A stretch of 64,000 nucleotides of DNA, taken from contig NZ_JAGJBY010000002.1 in NCBI RefSeq assembly GCF_020010905.1, forward strand, positions 496,001 to 560,000, given 5' to 3'. Under the pieces are notes generated by a model. It had not been told where the DNA came from. It ran no database searches and worked only from the letters and a program-made list of their open reading frames with translations. Origin of the DNA: Streptomyces acidiscabies. Its GTDB lineage: Bacteria > Actinomycetota > Actinomycetes > Streptomycetales > Streptomycetaceae. The position numbers and the translations under genes were made by a program. Of this stretch, positions 8,325 through 17,114 are shown in pieces (position 1 is the stretch's first letter; each line of letters starts with the position of its first letter).

Positions 8325-8560
8325 CCGCCTAGCGGGTTAGCGGTGGGGGTTCCCCCGGGCTTCGGGCCCCGGGGGAGGGTTCGGGCGGTTTGCTGCTGCG
8401 GAAGGTTGCCCTACGGCCTTCCTCGGCGGAGGTCGGCCGATTCACCCCAAGTTCTCGGTGGGTCCCCGGCTCCGGCTGCCTCGCGCACGGGGGCGGGCCG
8501 GATTCGGCGGAGGCCGCGCGGCCCGGCGACGTTCGCCGGTGGGGACAGGCGGCCCTGACC
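8325..8560 (-). ncRNA. c-di-AMP riboswitch (ydaO-yuaA class)
   Basis: On the minus strand the leader of the NlpC/P60-like gene carries the conserved blocks of the actinobacterial ydaO element in order: GGTCAGGGCCGCC, CCGGAGCCGGGGACCCA, TTGGGGTGAATCGGC, CCGTAGGG, TTCC, CCGAACCC, and the pseudoknot-forming end CCGCTAACCCGCTAGGCGG. A strong GC hairpin (CCCCCGGG...CCCGGGGG) separates the last blocks, and the ribosome site AAGGAG follows within ~15 bases. This class is known to switch off cell-wall hydrolase and osmolyte genes when c-di-AMP is high, and in Streptomyces it sits ahead of NlpC/P60 and rpf genes. Confidence 0.9.
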
Positions 8561-8715
8561 GGCACGGTAGCCAACTCGTGTGGCTTCTGTGAAGGTTGGC
8601 GGGCGATTTGCCCGATACGTTTTTGTGACCTGTGTCGAAGTCCCCGCAGGTCATCACGGGTTGTGATAGAGGCGATCCGGAAGGTGAGCGTGGAGATTGC
8701 CGGGACCGGGTCTGG

Positions 8716-8738
8716 TTGTCAGTGGGGCCCTCTAGACT
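8716..8738 (+). promoter_or_regulatory. DNA-damage-type (RecA-NDp/PafBC) promoter of pcrA
   Basis: TTGTCAGTG (8716-8724), eight bases, then TAGACT (8733-8738) match the actinobacterial LexA-independent damage promoter (TTGTCAGTG-N8-TANNNT), which works with the PafBC activator in mycobacteria. The ATG at 8748 is nine bases after the -10 element, so the transcript would be leaderless or nearly so. Confidence 0.8.
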
Positions 8739-8747
8739 CGGAGAGCG

Positions 8748-11222
8748 ATGAGCAGCCTCTTTGACGACAGCTTCCTGGCCGACCTCCAGGCCCCGCGCGG
8801 GCACGCCGAGGAACCCCCTCCGCCGCCCGAGGACGAGCAGGGTCCGGAGCCGGTCCCGGACGATCTGTTCGGCGGGAAGTTCGACCTGCCGCCGGACCGT
8901 GACGCCCACTACCGGGGCGGCACCCCCCGCCCGGTGCTGGACTCGGCGGCCCTCGTCGACGGGCTGAACGACAACCAGCGCGCGGCGGTGATCCACGCCG
9001 GCTCGCCCCTGCTCATCGTCGCCGGCGCCGGGTCCGGCAAGACCCGCGTACTGACCCACCGCATCGCGTACCTCCTCGCCGAGCGGGGCGTCCACCCGGG
9101 CCAGATCCTCGCGATCACCTTCACCAACAAGGCCGCCGGTGAGATGAAGGAGCGCGTCGAGGCGCTCGTCGGCCCGCGCGCGAACGCGATGTGGGTCATG
9201 ACGTTCCACAGCGCGTGCGTACGGATCCTGCGCCGCGAGTCCAAGAAGCTCGGCTTCACCTCGTCGTTCTCGATCTACGACGCGGCCGACTCCAAGCGGC
9301 TGATGGCCCTCGTCTGCCGGGACCTCGACCTCGACCCCAAGCGGTTCCCGCCGAAGGCGTTCAGCGCGAAGATCAGCAACCTCAAGAACGAGCTGATCGA
9401 CGAGGAGGACTTCGCGGCGCAGGCCGGCGACGGCTTCGAGAAGACCCTCGCCCAGGCGTACGCGCTGTACCAGTCGCGCCTGCGCGAGGCGAACGCCCTC
9501 GACTTCGACGACCTGATCATGACGACCGTCAACCTGCTGCGGGCGTTCCCGGACGTCGCCGAGCACTACCGGCGGCGCTTCCGGCACGTGATGGTCGACG
9601 AGTACCAGGACACGAACCACGCGCAGTACGCGCTCGTACGGGAACTCGTGGGAATCACGCCGCTCGTGGGGGAAGCCTCGGACGTGCCGCCCGCCGAACT
9701 CTGCGTCGTGGGCGACGCCGACCAGTCCATCTACGCCTTCCGCGGCGCGACGATCCGCAACATCCTCCAGTTCGAGGAGGACTACCCGAACGCGACGACG
9801 ATCCTGCTGGAGCAGAACTACCGCTCCACGCAGACGATCCTGACCGCCGCCAACGCGGTCATCGAGCGCAACGAGTCCCGTCGGCCCAAGAACCTGTGGA
9901 CCAACGCGGGCGAGGGCGCCCGCATCACCGGCTACGTCGCCGACACCGAGCACGACGAGGCCCAGTTCGTCGCCGAGGAGATAGACCGCCTCACCGACGA
10001 GGGCGCGGCCAAGGCCGGGGACGTCGCGGTCTTCTACCGTACGAACGCCCAGTCCCGCGTCTTCGAAGAGATCTTCATCCGGGTCGGCCTGCCCTACAAG
10101 GTCGTCGGCGGCGTCCGCTTCTACGAGCGCAAGGAGGTCAGGGACGTCCTGGCCTACCTCCGCGTCCTCGCCAACCCCGAGGACTCCGTCCCGCTGCGCC
10201 GGATCCTCAACGTCCCCAAGCGCGGCATCGGCGAGCGCGCCGAGGCGATGATCGACGCGCTCTCCCAGCGCGAGAAGATCAGCTTCCCGCAGGCCCTCAA
10301 GCGCGTCGACGAGGCGTACGGCATGGCCGCGCGCTCCGCGAACGCCGTCAAGCGGTTCAACGAGCTGATGGACGACCTCCGTACGGTCGTCGAGTCCGGC
10401 GCCGGACCCGCCACGGTCCTGGAGGCCATACTCGAACGCACCGGCTACCTCGCCGAGTTGCAGAACTCCACCGACCCCCAGGACGAGACCCGCATCGAGA
10501 ACCTCCAGGAACTCGCCTCCGTGGCCCTGGAGTTCGAGCAGGAGACGGGGGAGGCCGCAGAGGGTGAAGAGGCGGCTCCTCGCGGGCTCTCCGACTTCCT
10601 GGAGCGCGTCGCGCTCGTCGCCGACTCCGACCAGATTCCGGACGAGGACGACGACGGGTCGGGGGTCATCACGCTGATGACCCTGCACACCGCCAAGGGG
10701 CTGGAGTTCCCCGTCGTCTTCCTCACCGGCATGGAGGACGGGGTCTTCCCGCACATGCGCGCCCTCGGGCAGGTCAAGGAGCTGGAGGAGGAGCGGCGGC
10801 TCGCGTACGTCGGGATCACGCGTGCGCGTGAGCGGCTGTACCTGACGCGGTCCACGCTGCGCAGTGCGTGGGGGCAGCCCTCGTACAACCCGCCGTCGCG
10901 GTTCCTGGAGGAGATTCCGGGGACGTACGTCGACTGGAAGCGGACGGGGGCGCCGGCCGCGCCGTCTTCCGCCGTCGCGTCGTCGCTGTCGTCGTCCCGG
11001 TCCTCGGCGAAGGGGGCTTCCGGGTTCGCCACGCGGCGGGGGGCGGAGGAGAAGCCCGCTATCGCGCTGGCCGTCGGGGACCGGGTGACGCACGACCAGT
11101 TCGGCCTCGGGACCGTCGTCGGTGTGGCGGGTGCGGGGGTGAAGGCCGAGGCGACGATCGACTTCGGCGAGGGGAAGCCGAAGCGGTTGCTGCTGCGGTA
11201 CGCGCCGGTCGAGAAGCTCTGA
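8748..11222 (+). CDS. pcrA: ATP-dependent DNA helicase PcrA/UvrD
   Basis: An 824-residue superfamily 1A helicase that unwinds DNA 3' to 5' in nucleotide excision and mismatch-type repair and clears RecA filaments and stalled polymerase. A Pro/Glu-rich ~65-residue N-terminal extension precedes the Q-motif (LNDNQRAAV). Then come Walker A GAGSGKT (93-99), motif Ia ITFTNKAAGEMKERV, Walker B VDEYQDTN, motif III VVGDADQSIYAFRGA, motif IV QNYRST, motif V TLHTAKGLEFPVVF and motif VI YVGITRARERL. The C-terminus has the Tudor-like tail (DRVTHDQFGLGTVVGV) that binds RNA polymerase in PcrA. The upstream promoter is of the DNA-damage type. Confidence 0.97.
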   Translation: MSSLFDDSFLADLQAPRGHAEEPPPPPEDEQGPEPVPDDLFGGKFDLPPDRDAHYRGGTPRPVLDSAALVDGLNDNQRAAVIHAGSPLLIVAGAGSGKTRVLTHRIAYLLAERGVHPGQILAITFTNKAAGEMKERVEALVGPRANAMWVMTFHSACVRILRRESKKLGFTSSFSIYDAADSKRLMALVCRDLDLDPKRFPPKAFSAKISNLKNELIDEEDFAAQAGDGFEKTLAQAYALYQSRLREANALDFDDLIMTTVNLLRAFPDVAEHYRRRFRHVMVDEYQDTNHAQYALVRELVGITPLVGEASDVPPAELCVVGDADQSIYAFRGATIRNILQFEEDYPNATTILLEQNYRSTQTILTAANAVIERNESRRPKNLWTNAGEGARITGYVADTEHDEAQFVAEEIDRLTDEGAAKAGDVAVFYRTNAQSRVFEEIFIRVGLPYKVVGGVRFYERKEVRDVLAYLRVLANPEDSVPLRRILNVPKRGIGERAEAMIDALSQREKISFPQALKRVDEAYGMAARSANAVKRFNELMDDLRTVVESGAGPATVLEAILERTGYLAELQNSTDPQDETRIENLQELASVALEFEQETGEAAEGEEAAPRGLSDFLERVALVADSDQIPDEDDDGSGVITLMTLHTAKGLEFPVVFLTGMEDGVFPHMRALGQVKELEEERRLAYVGITRARERLYLTRSTLRSAWGQPSYNPPSRFLEEIPGTYVDWKRTGAPAAPSSAVASSLSSSRSSAKGASGFATRRGAEEKPAIALAVGDRVTHDQFGLGTVVGVAGAGVKAEATIDFGEGKPKRLLLRYAPVEKL

Positions 11223-11243
11223 AGGTACGCAGGCGAACGTGAA

Positions 11244-11276
11244 CGAGCCCCCACCAGGGACAGCGGTGGGGGCTCG
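11244..11276. terminator. Bidirectional terminator between pcrA and the M23 gene
   Basis: A perfect 12-bp stem CGAGCCCCCACC/GGTGGGGGCTCG with a 9-base loop lies in the 72-bp gap between convergent genes. Confidence 0.8.
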
Positions 11277-11294
11277 CGGCGTGTGGGACGGGGC

Positions 11295-12749
11295 TTACGT
11301 CGGGTCCAGCCCGTGGCTGCGCAGCCACGGCAGGGGGTCGATCGACGAGCCGCCGTTCGGCCGGACCTCCAGGTGCAGGTGCGGGCCCGTGGAGTTGCCG
11401 GAGTTGCCGGAGTACGCGATCGGGTCGCCCGCCTTGACCGTCGTACCCGACGCGACGCGGTAGCTGGAGAGGTGGCAGTACCAGGTCTCCGTGCCGTCCT
11501 TCGCCGTCAGGATCAGCATGTTGCCGTAGGCGCTGTTCCACTGCGTGCGGACCGTGCCGTCGGTCACGGCCATGACCGTCGTGCCGTACGCCACGGGGAA
11601 GTCGATGCCGGTGTGCATCGACATCCAGTTGATGCCGGACTGGCCGTAGTACGCGCTCAGGCCGTGCTGGGCGACCGGCAGCGCGTACTTGGGGCGCAGC
11701 CGCTCCAGGCGTGCCGCCTCCGCCGCCGCCTTCTTCCGCTCGGTCTCCTGCTGCGCCTTGAGGTCGATGCGCTCCTGCGTACGGCTCGCGCGGTCGGCGA
11801 ACGCGTCGGCCTCCGCGCTCAGGCTCGCCAGCTGGGTGTCCAGCTTGTTGTTCGCTGCGGACGGCTTGACCGACTTCGTCTCCACGGACGAGGCGGTCGT
11901 CTCCTTGGCGTCGTCGCTGAACGTGCCGACCGAGGCGGCGGCGATACCGGCGACGCTCATCACGCAGGCCGAGGGGACGGCGATGGTCAGCAGGGCGGAG
12001 CGCTTCGCGGGGGGCTTGCGGCGGGCCGCGCGGGTCGCTGCGCGGCCTCCGGGGCGGGGGGTGGGGGTGTGGTGGTCGGCGCCGTAGGGGGCCGTCTCCT
12101 CCTGGCCGTCCAGGAGGACGGGGAGTTCACCGGTCTCGGTCTCGGCGTGGGGCGTCGCCTCGAACGTAGTGGTCGGCTGCTGGTCGAAAGGGAGGCCGGG
12201 GCTGTCGGGGCTGTCGTACACGGCGTCGGCGGTGTCGTATCCGTCGCCGCTTGTCTCGTGAACGTCCGGGGCGCTCGCCGAGTTCCACTCCGTCGCGTCG
12301 TACGCGCCCGTGTCGAAACTCTGCGTCCCCCACTCCCACTGCTGGGTCTGGTCGGTGGTCCCGCCCGTCTGTTCAGGGGGGAGCCAGGTCCGCGCGTCCC
12401 ACTGACCCGTGCCGTCGTCCTGCGCCGGGGCCTGCGCGGGGATCGCGGACAGCTGCTGGTAGTCGGCCTGCCAGCCCGTCGTGTCGTACGCGCCCGTGTC
12501 GTACGCGGCGTGGTGCTGGGCCGCGTACGGGTCGTAGTTCAGGTTCTGGTGACTGCCCGTCGCCGTCTGCCACGCGCCGGTGTCGTAACCGCCCGTCGCG
12601 TACGTGCCGGTGTCGTAGCCGGTGTAAGAGGAGGTGACGTCGTCGTACGTGGCCTCCTGGGTGCCGTACGACGCCGAGTGCGCCGGGCCGGCTTCGGAGG
12701 CCGGGGTCGGGGGGGTGGTCATGGTCCCCGACGGGTGACGATCGTTCAC
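11295..12749 (-). CDS. Membrane-anchored M23 (LytM-type) peptidase with Tyr-rich cytoplasmic repeats
   Basis: A 484-residue protein. The first ~230 residues are acidic and full of tyrosine repeats of the form YDTGAY/YDTGTY/FDTGAY. A single membrane helix (SALLTIAVPSACVMSVAGI) follows, then a charged coiled coil (~310-350) and the extracellular M23 domain. Zinc and catalytic residues are present: H379 and D383 (HTGID), H426 (CHLS), H457 and H459 (HLHLEV). It should be an active metallo-endopeptidase or activator of cell-wall turnover. The GTG at 12749 is used; ATG 12722 is an alternative. A promoter-like pair lies upstream. Confidence 0.9.
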   Translation of the reverse strand: MNDRHPSGTMTTPPTPASEAGPAHSASYGTQEATYDDVTSSYTGYDTGTYATGGYDTGAWQTATGSHQNLNYDPYAAQHHAAYDTGAYDTTGWQADYQQLSAIPAQAPAQDDGTGQWDARTWLPPEQTGGTTDQTQQWEWGTQSFDTGAYDATEWNSASAPDVHETSGDGYDTADAVYDSPDSPGLPFDQQPTTTFEATPHAETETGELPVLLDGQEETAPYGADHHTPTPRPGGRAATRAARRKPPAKRSALLTIAVPSACVMSVAGIAAASVGTFSDDAKETTASSVETKSVKPSAANNKLDTQLASLSAEADAFADRASRTQERIDLKAQQETERKKAAAEAARLERLRPKYALPVAQHGLSAYYGQSGINWMSMHTGIDFPVAYGTTVMAVTDGTVRTQWNSAYGNMLILTAKDGTETWYCHLSSYRVASGTTVKAGDPIAYSGNSGNSTGPHLHLEVRPNGGSSIDPLPWLRSHGLDPT

Positions 12750-12797
12750 CAACTTCTCTTTCGCCTCGACAACAGGGGCTGCCAGAGCAGTGCGGTG

Positions 12798-12827
12798 ACT
12801 GTACCCGGCAGTATGCGGGCACGACAA
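12798..12827 (-). promoter_or_regulatory. Candidate promoter of the M23 gene
   Basis: On the minus strand TTGTCG (12827-12822), an 18-base spacer and TACAGT (12803-12798) resemble a principal-sigma promoter, about 50 bases upstream of the GTG start. Confidence 0.4.
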
Positions 12828-12959
12828 TCTTCGTCAGGTTTCCCCCTTGCGGGAAACGGGCATTCGGCCGTGTTTCGGGGGAGGGCGGGCGCGGGTTTGG
12901 GGATGTGTTCGACGGGTGTTCGAGGCGAGTGGGGGCTCGGGCCGTCTCGGGCGGGTGGC

Positions 12960-13991
12960 TCAGGCGACCGTCAAGCCGTTTCGCCGCGTGTCGGACGCCG
13001 CCTGGTGCGGGAGGTTCGCGTCCAGGGCCTCGCGTATGCCCGCCGCCACGGCCGGGTGCACCGGCAGGGCGAGGTGGCCGATGCCGGTGACCCGTATGTT
13101 CTCGGCCAGCAGGTCGGGGTGGTCGACGCACGCTGTCTCCGGCGGGTCCATCACCTGGTCCATGTCGCTCCAGAAACTCACGAAACGCGTCCGGCAGCCC
13201 GGCGCGGGACGCTCCAGCTCCTCCATCACCGGTGAGCCGGGGCGCATCTGGCGCACGATCGGGTGCGCGTTCGCCAGCGGGACCGCGCGCGTGCCCCCGT
13301 GCGGGGTGCCGAGCGTGACCAGCGTGCGGACCCGGGTGTCGCCGCCGAGGCGCTGCACGTAGTAACGGGCGATCAGACCGCCGAGGCTGTGCCCGACCAC
13401 GTCCACCTGCCGGCTGCCCGTGCGCTCGCAGACGTCCTCTATGTGCCGGGCCAGCAACTCCGCCGCCGTGCGGATGTCGCAGGTCAGGGGGGAGTAGTTG
13501 AGCGAGGTGAGGGTGCGGGTGCCGTGCTCTGCGAGGGCTCGGCGGAGGAGGACGAAGACGGAGCGGTTGTCGATGAAGCCGTGCAGGAGGACGACCGGGG
13601 GGCGGGGTGGGGCGGGCAGTCGGGTCGCCTTGTCGTCGGGGGTGGTGGGGGCCGGGGTCGCGCGCTCCTGCGTGATGCCGGTGGGGTAGAGGAGGAGGTG
13701 ACCGGCGAGGATCGCTAGCTCCAGGGCTGTCGCTTTCCACAGGGCTGCGGAGAGGGTGGTCAGGCAGGCGGGGATGAGGCGTTTCAGGGGGGTGGGGGGT
13801 TCGGGTGTGGCCTGCGCCGGGATCGGGGCGTCGGCTGGAGGCTGCGCGCCGGGCGCCGGGGCCTTGGCTAGGGGCTGAGGTTCGGCGGGTGCGGGGAATG
13901 CGGCCGGCGTCGCCGGAGGCCGGGTGCCGGCTGTGGGCTCGGCTTCGGGTGCCTCGGCTTCGGCTGTGGGGGTCTGTGTGGCGCGTGTCAT
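12960..13991 (-). CDS. Lipase/esterase-like alpha/beta hydrolase
   Basis: A 343-residue protein of the class 2/triacylglycerol-lipase-like alpha/beta hydrolase group. An Ala/Pro-rich N-terminus (about 1-70) precedes a hydrophobic segment (LWKATALELAILAGHLLLYP) that may anchor it in the membrane. The catalytic core has the oxyanion HGF motif (VVLLHGFIDNRSVF), nucleophile S202 in VVGHSLGG, an acidic residue in the DMDQVMDP region and H306 in GIGHLALP. Start ATG 13991 has AGGAGGAGG upstream. The natural lipid substrate is unknown. Confidence 0.85.
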   Translation of the reverse strand: MTRATQTPTAEAEAPEAEPTAGTRPPATPAAFPAPAEPQPLAKAPAPGAQPPADAPIPAQATPEPPTPLKRLIPACLTTLSAALWKATALELAILAGHLLLYPTGITQERATPAPTTPDDKATRLPAPPRPPVVLLHGFIDNRSVFVLLRRALAEHGTRTLTSLNYSPLTCDIRTAAELLARHIEDVCERTGSRQVDVVGHSLGGLIARYYVQRLGGDTRVRTLVTLGTPHGGTRAVPLANAHPIVRQMRPGSPVMEELERPAPGCRTRFVSFWSDMDQVMDPPETACVDHPDLLAENIRVTGIGHLALPVHPAVAAGIREALDANLPHQAASDTRRNGLTVA

Positions 13992-14708
13992 GGCCGGCCT
14001 CCTCCTGTCGGCGCGCGGGAGGAACGGCTCTGTTCCCCCGTGTGCCCTCGTGGGAGTCCGGGCGGAGGGTGGCGGCGAGGCGGTGGGGGTGGTGCGGAGG
14101 GGTGGCCGGGCGGCGTGGTGATCGGTGTGCTGGTGCTGGTGCTGGTGCTGGGTGCCGTGCCGGTGCTGGTGCCGGGTGTGCGGTGCTGGTCGGCTGCGGT
14201 GTTGCGTGTCCGCGGTGCCGTCGTCCGTGGTCCCGTCGCCTGCGGTCCTGCTGGCTGTGGTGCTGGTCGTCGTGCTGGTCGTCCGTGGTGCGTGAGTCGT
14301 GCCTGAACTGCTGCCCGTGACGCGGCGAGGCTCCTTGCCGGTGTGGCGACGAGGCTTCCCCGCTGTCGTGCCGTACCTGCTCTGCTCGTGCCCTCCCCTC
14401 AGAGCCAATGGCGCTGAGAGGTGCCCCCAGTTGCCTGCGCCGACTCGCCGTACCGCCGCGACGCGCGGCCACGGCGCGGCGGTACGGCGACCTCGTTGCG
14501 GCTCCCGTTGCGCTTGTTCCCCCGTGTTGCGAGGGGAGCGGTGCGCGGCGAACGTGTCCCACTGTGTGATGTGCCCCTCGCCCTCCGCCGTGAAACGGCA
14601 GGTTGCGGGAAGCTGTAGGAAACGTTCGTTCACATCTCGTGCCACTGTGGGCCTGGGGCGTCCGTGCCGCAGGGGCACCGACGAGGTGATCCCTCCAGGG
14701 AGGCAGTG
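13992..14708. other. Long divergent gap with low-complexity GCTGGT-rich DNA
   Basis: No gene with normal codon pattern is seen. About 14100-14300 is built from GTGCTG/GTCGTC words, including four GCTGGT units in a row near 14129-14150. A 16-bp perfect inverted repeat follows at 14445-14490. The right end holds the leader of the B12-binding protein gene. Confidence 0.55.
14445..14490. terminator. Perfect 16-bp inverted repeat
   Basis: TCGCCGTACCGCCGCG (14445-14460) and its exact reverse complement (14475-14490) flank a 14-base loop. As a terminator it has no obvious gene to end, because both flanking genes point away from it. It may instead be a remnant or an insulating or regulatory RNA structure. 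Confidence 0.55.
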
Positions 14709-15131
<423 letters not shown>

Positions 15132-15193
15132 GGGGCCCGGGGAGCGGCGCCGGCAGCACCCGTACCCTGCGCGGCGCGCGCTCACTCCCTGTC

Positions 15194-15397
15194 GGCTCCC
15201 TCCACGGCAGCGGCAGCCGTGCCCTGAGCGCCCCGCCCCGTCTCCTCCGGCCTTCACGACGCGGTCACCGTGCCCCGAGTGCCTCGCCTCGTGCCCTCCG
15301 GCTTTCACGAGATGGTCGCGGTACCCCGAGCGCCTCCCCCCACTCCCTCCTGGTTTCGCAACGCGGTCACCGTGCCCCGAACGTCGTCCCGCCCCCG
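15194..15397. repeat. Four imperfect 51-bp tandem repeats
   Basis: Units start near 15194, 15245, 15296 and 15347, exactly 51 bp apart. Each contains a form of CACGCGGTCACCGTGCCCCGA followed by a CTCC-rich stretch. The array fills the gap between the convergent icmB-like and DUF5691 genes. As 51 is a multiple of three, the repeats stay open on both strands as 17-residue units, but no start signal or homology supports translation. Confidence 0.75.
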
Positions 15398-15409
15398 GCT
15401 CCTCCGGCC

Positions 15410-17083
15410 TCACGCCCCCTCCAGCTCCCGCCGCATCTCGCCCCGCAGCCTCAGTGTCGCCGCGAGTCTCTGGAACGCCTCCGCCCAGTAACTCCCGGCG
15501 CCGGGCGCGGTGTTCTCGGACTCCTCCGGTACTGAGAGGAGCGCGTCGAGCCGGGTGGCCTCCTCGGGGGCGAGGCAGCGTTCGGCGAGGCCCATGACGC
15601 CGCTGAAGCTCCACGGGTAGCTGCCGGCGTCGCGGGCGATGTCGAGGGCGTCGACGACGGCGCGCCCGAGGGCCGGCGCCCAGGGGACCGCGCAGACCCC
15701 CAGGAGCTGGAACGCCTCGGACAGCCCGTGCGCGGCGATGAACCCGGCGACCCAGTCGGCGCGTTCGGCCGCCGCCAGCGTCCCGAGGAGCCGCGCGCGC
15801 TCGGCCAGAGAGACGGCACCGGGCCCGCCCGCACCCGGCGCCGAGGGCGCCCCGAGCAGCGCCCGCGACCACTGCGCGTCCCCCTGCCGCACAGCGGCCC
15901 GGCACCACGCCGCGTGCAGCTCACCGGCCCACCCGTCCGCCACCGGCATCGCGACGATCTCCTCCGGTGTACGGCCCCCCAGCCGCGCCGGCCACGCACC
16001 GAGCGGCGCCGCCTCCACCAACTGGCCCAGCCACCACGACCGTTCACCCCGCCCCGTCGGAGCCGTCCTGATCACCCCGTCGCGCTCCATGCCCGCGTCA
16101 CACTCGTGCGGTGCCTCCACCCCGATCGTCGGGACCTCGGCCATGTGGTCGACGGCGACGCACGTACCGGCACGGGCCGCCATTCGCGCGGCCAGCGCGG
16201 AACCGGGGAGCGCGGAGAGCAGTTCCGCCGCCGTCGACCGGACGTTGCGGCTGCGGTCGGAGAGGGCCTGCTCCAGGAACGGCTCGTCGCGCGGCCCGAG
16301 CCCCGCCCGCAGGGAGTCCAGGAACATCAGCCGGTCCTCGGCACGTTCGGTGGCCCAGGTCCCCGCCAGCAACTCCCGCGCCCCGTCGGCGTCCCGCCCA
16401 CGGAACGCGATCAGCAGCGTCACCCGCTCCGCGAACAGTCCCTCCTCCCACAGCCGCCGGACCCGCTCGGTCTCCTCCGGCCCCGGCAGCGCCACCCCGT
16501 CCCCGGCCGTCGCCCGCAACGCGAACCGCCAGTCCGGGTTGAGCCGCGCCAGCCACAGCGCCCTCGGCCCCGCGAACTCCAGCGCCGCGGGCCGCAGATC
16601 GGTCCGCCCCCTGGCCGCGTCCAGCAACGCGGGGAGCACCTGCGGAGGCGGCGCGTACCCGTGCGCGTTGGCCGCCGCCAGCCACTGCGGGAGCAGCTCC
16701 ATGAGATCCGGGGCGGCACCCCGTCGGCCACCTGCCTGCGCGGCACGGTCGGCGAGCAGGAGCGCCAGACGCCGGGCCGCCGGAGCCGGAAGGGGCCGAC
16801 GGAGATCCTCCGGGGACAGAGGAAGAGGAGGCGCGGCGAGCCCGGGAAGAAGACCGGCCCTGCGCCGGAGAGTTTCCGTGGCCGCGATGTCGAGGAGGAC
16901 GGCGGGGGCGTCCTTGCCCAGGCCGTGGCCGTCGGGCGGGTCCGGCGCTCGCTCTCGCGGCGAACCCGGCGACGCTTCCCCGCCCGGCACCGGCAACATC
17001 CCCGTGACCGACCGCCGGTTCGTGCCCAGCAGCGCCGTCGTGACCAACTCGTCCCAGAGACCGGATGACGATGTGCCGTTCAT
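15410..17083 (-). CDS. DUF5691 family protein
   Basis: A 557-residue, mainly helical and Leu/Ala-rich protein with the family start (LWDELVTTALLGTNRRSV). The middle (EPFLEQALSDRSRNVRSTAAELLSALPGS) looks like HEAT-type repeats, suggesting a scaffold for protein-protein contacts. It has no signal peptide or membrane helix. It follows the SWIM protein gene by 31 bp in one operon, which is divergent from MoxR, DUF5682 and VWA genes. The same families are neighbours in many bacteria (compare the uncharacterised yehLMPQ genes of E. coli). Biochemical role unknown; probably a partner of the MoxR ATPase module. Confidence 0.85.
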   Translation of the reverse strand: MNGTSSSGLWDELVTTALLGTNRRSVTGMLPVPGGEASPGSPRERAPDPPDGHGLGKDAPAVLLDIAATETLRRRAGLLPGLAAPPLPLSPEDLRRPLPAPAARRLALLLADRAAQAGGRRGAAPDLMELLPQWLAAANAHGYAPPPQVLPALLDAARGRTDLRPAALEFAGPRALWLARLNPDWRFALRATAGDGVALPGPEETERVRRLWEEGLFAERVTLLIAFRGRDADGARELLAGTWATERAEDRLMFLDSLRAGLGPRDEPFLEQALSDRSRNVRSTAAELLSALPGSALAARMAARAGTCVAVDHMAEVPTIGVEAPHECDAGMERDGVIRTAPTGRGERSWWLGQLVEAAPLGAWPARLGGRTPEEIVAMPVADGWAGELHAAWCRAAVRQGDAQWSRALLGAPSAPGAGGPGAVSLAERARLLGTLAAAERADWVAGFIAAHGLSEAFQLLGVCAVPWAPALGRAVVDALDIARDAGSYPWSFSGVMGLAERCLAPEEATRLDALLSVPEESENTAPGAGSYWAEAFQRLAATLRLRGEMRRELEGA

Positions 17084-17114
17084 GACCCTGTCCTTTCCTG
17101 CGGTTTCGGTGCCT

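Noticed and set aside
15132..15409. Repeat protein encoded by the 51-bp repeats
   Set aside because: Open frames exist on both strands but none has a credible start and the repeats are flanked by true gene ends.
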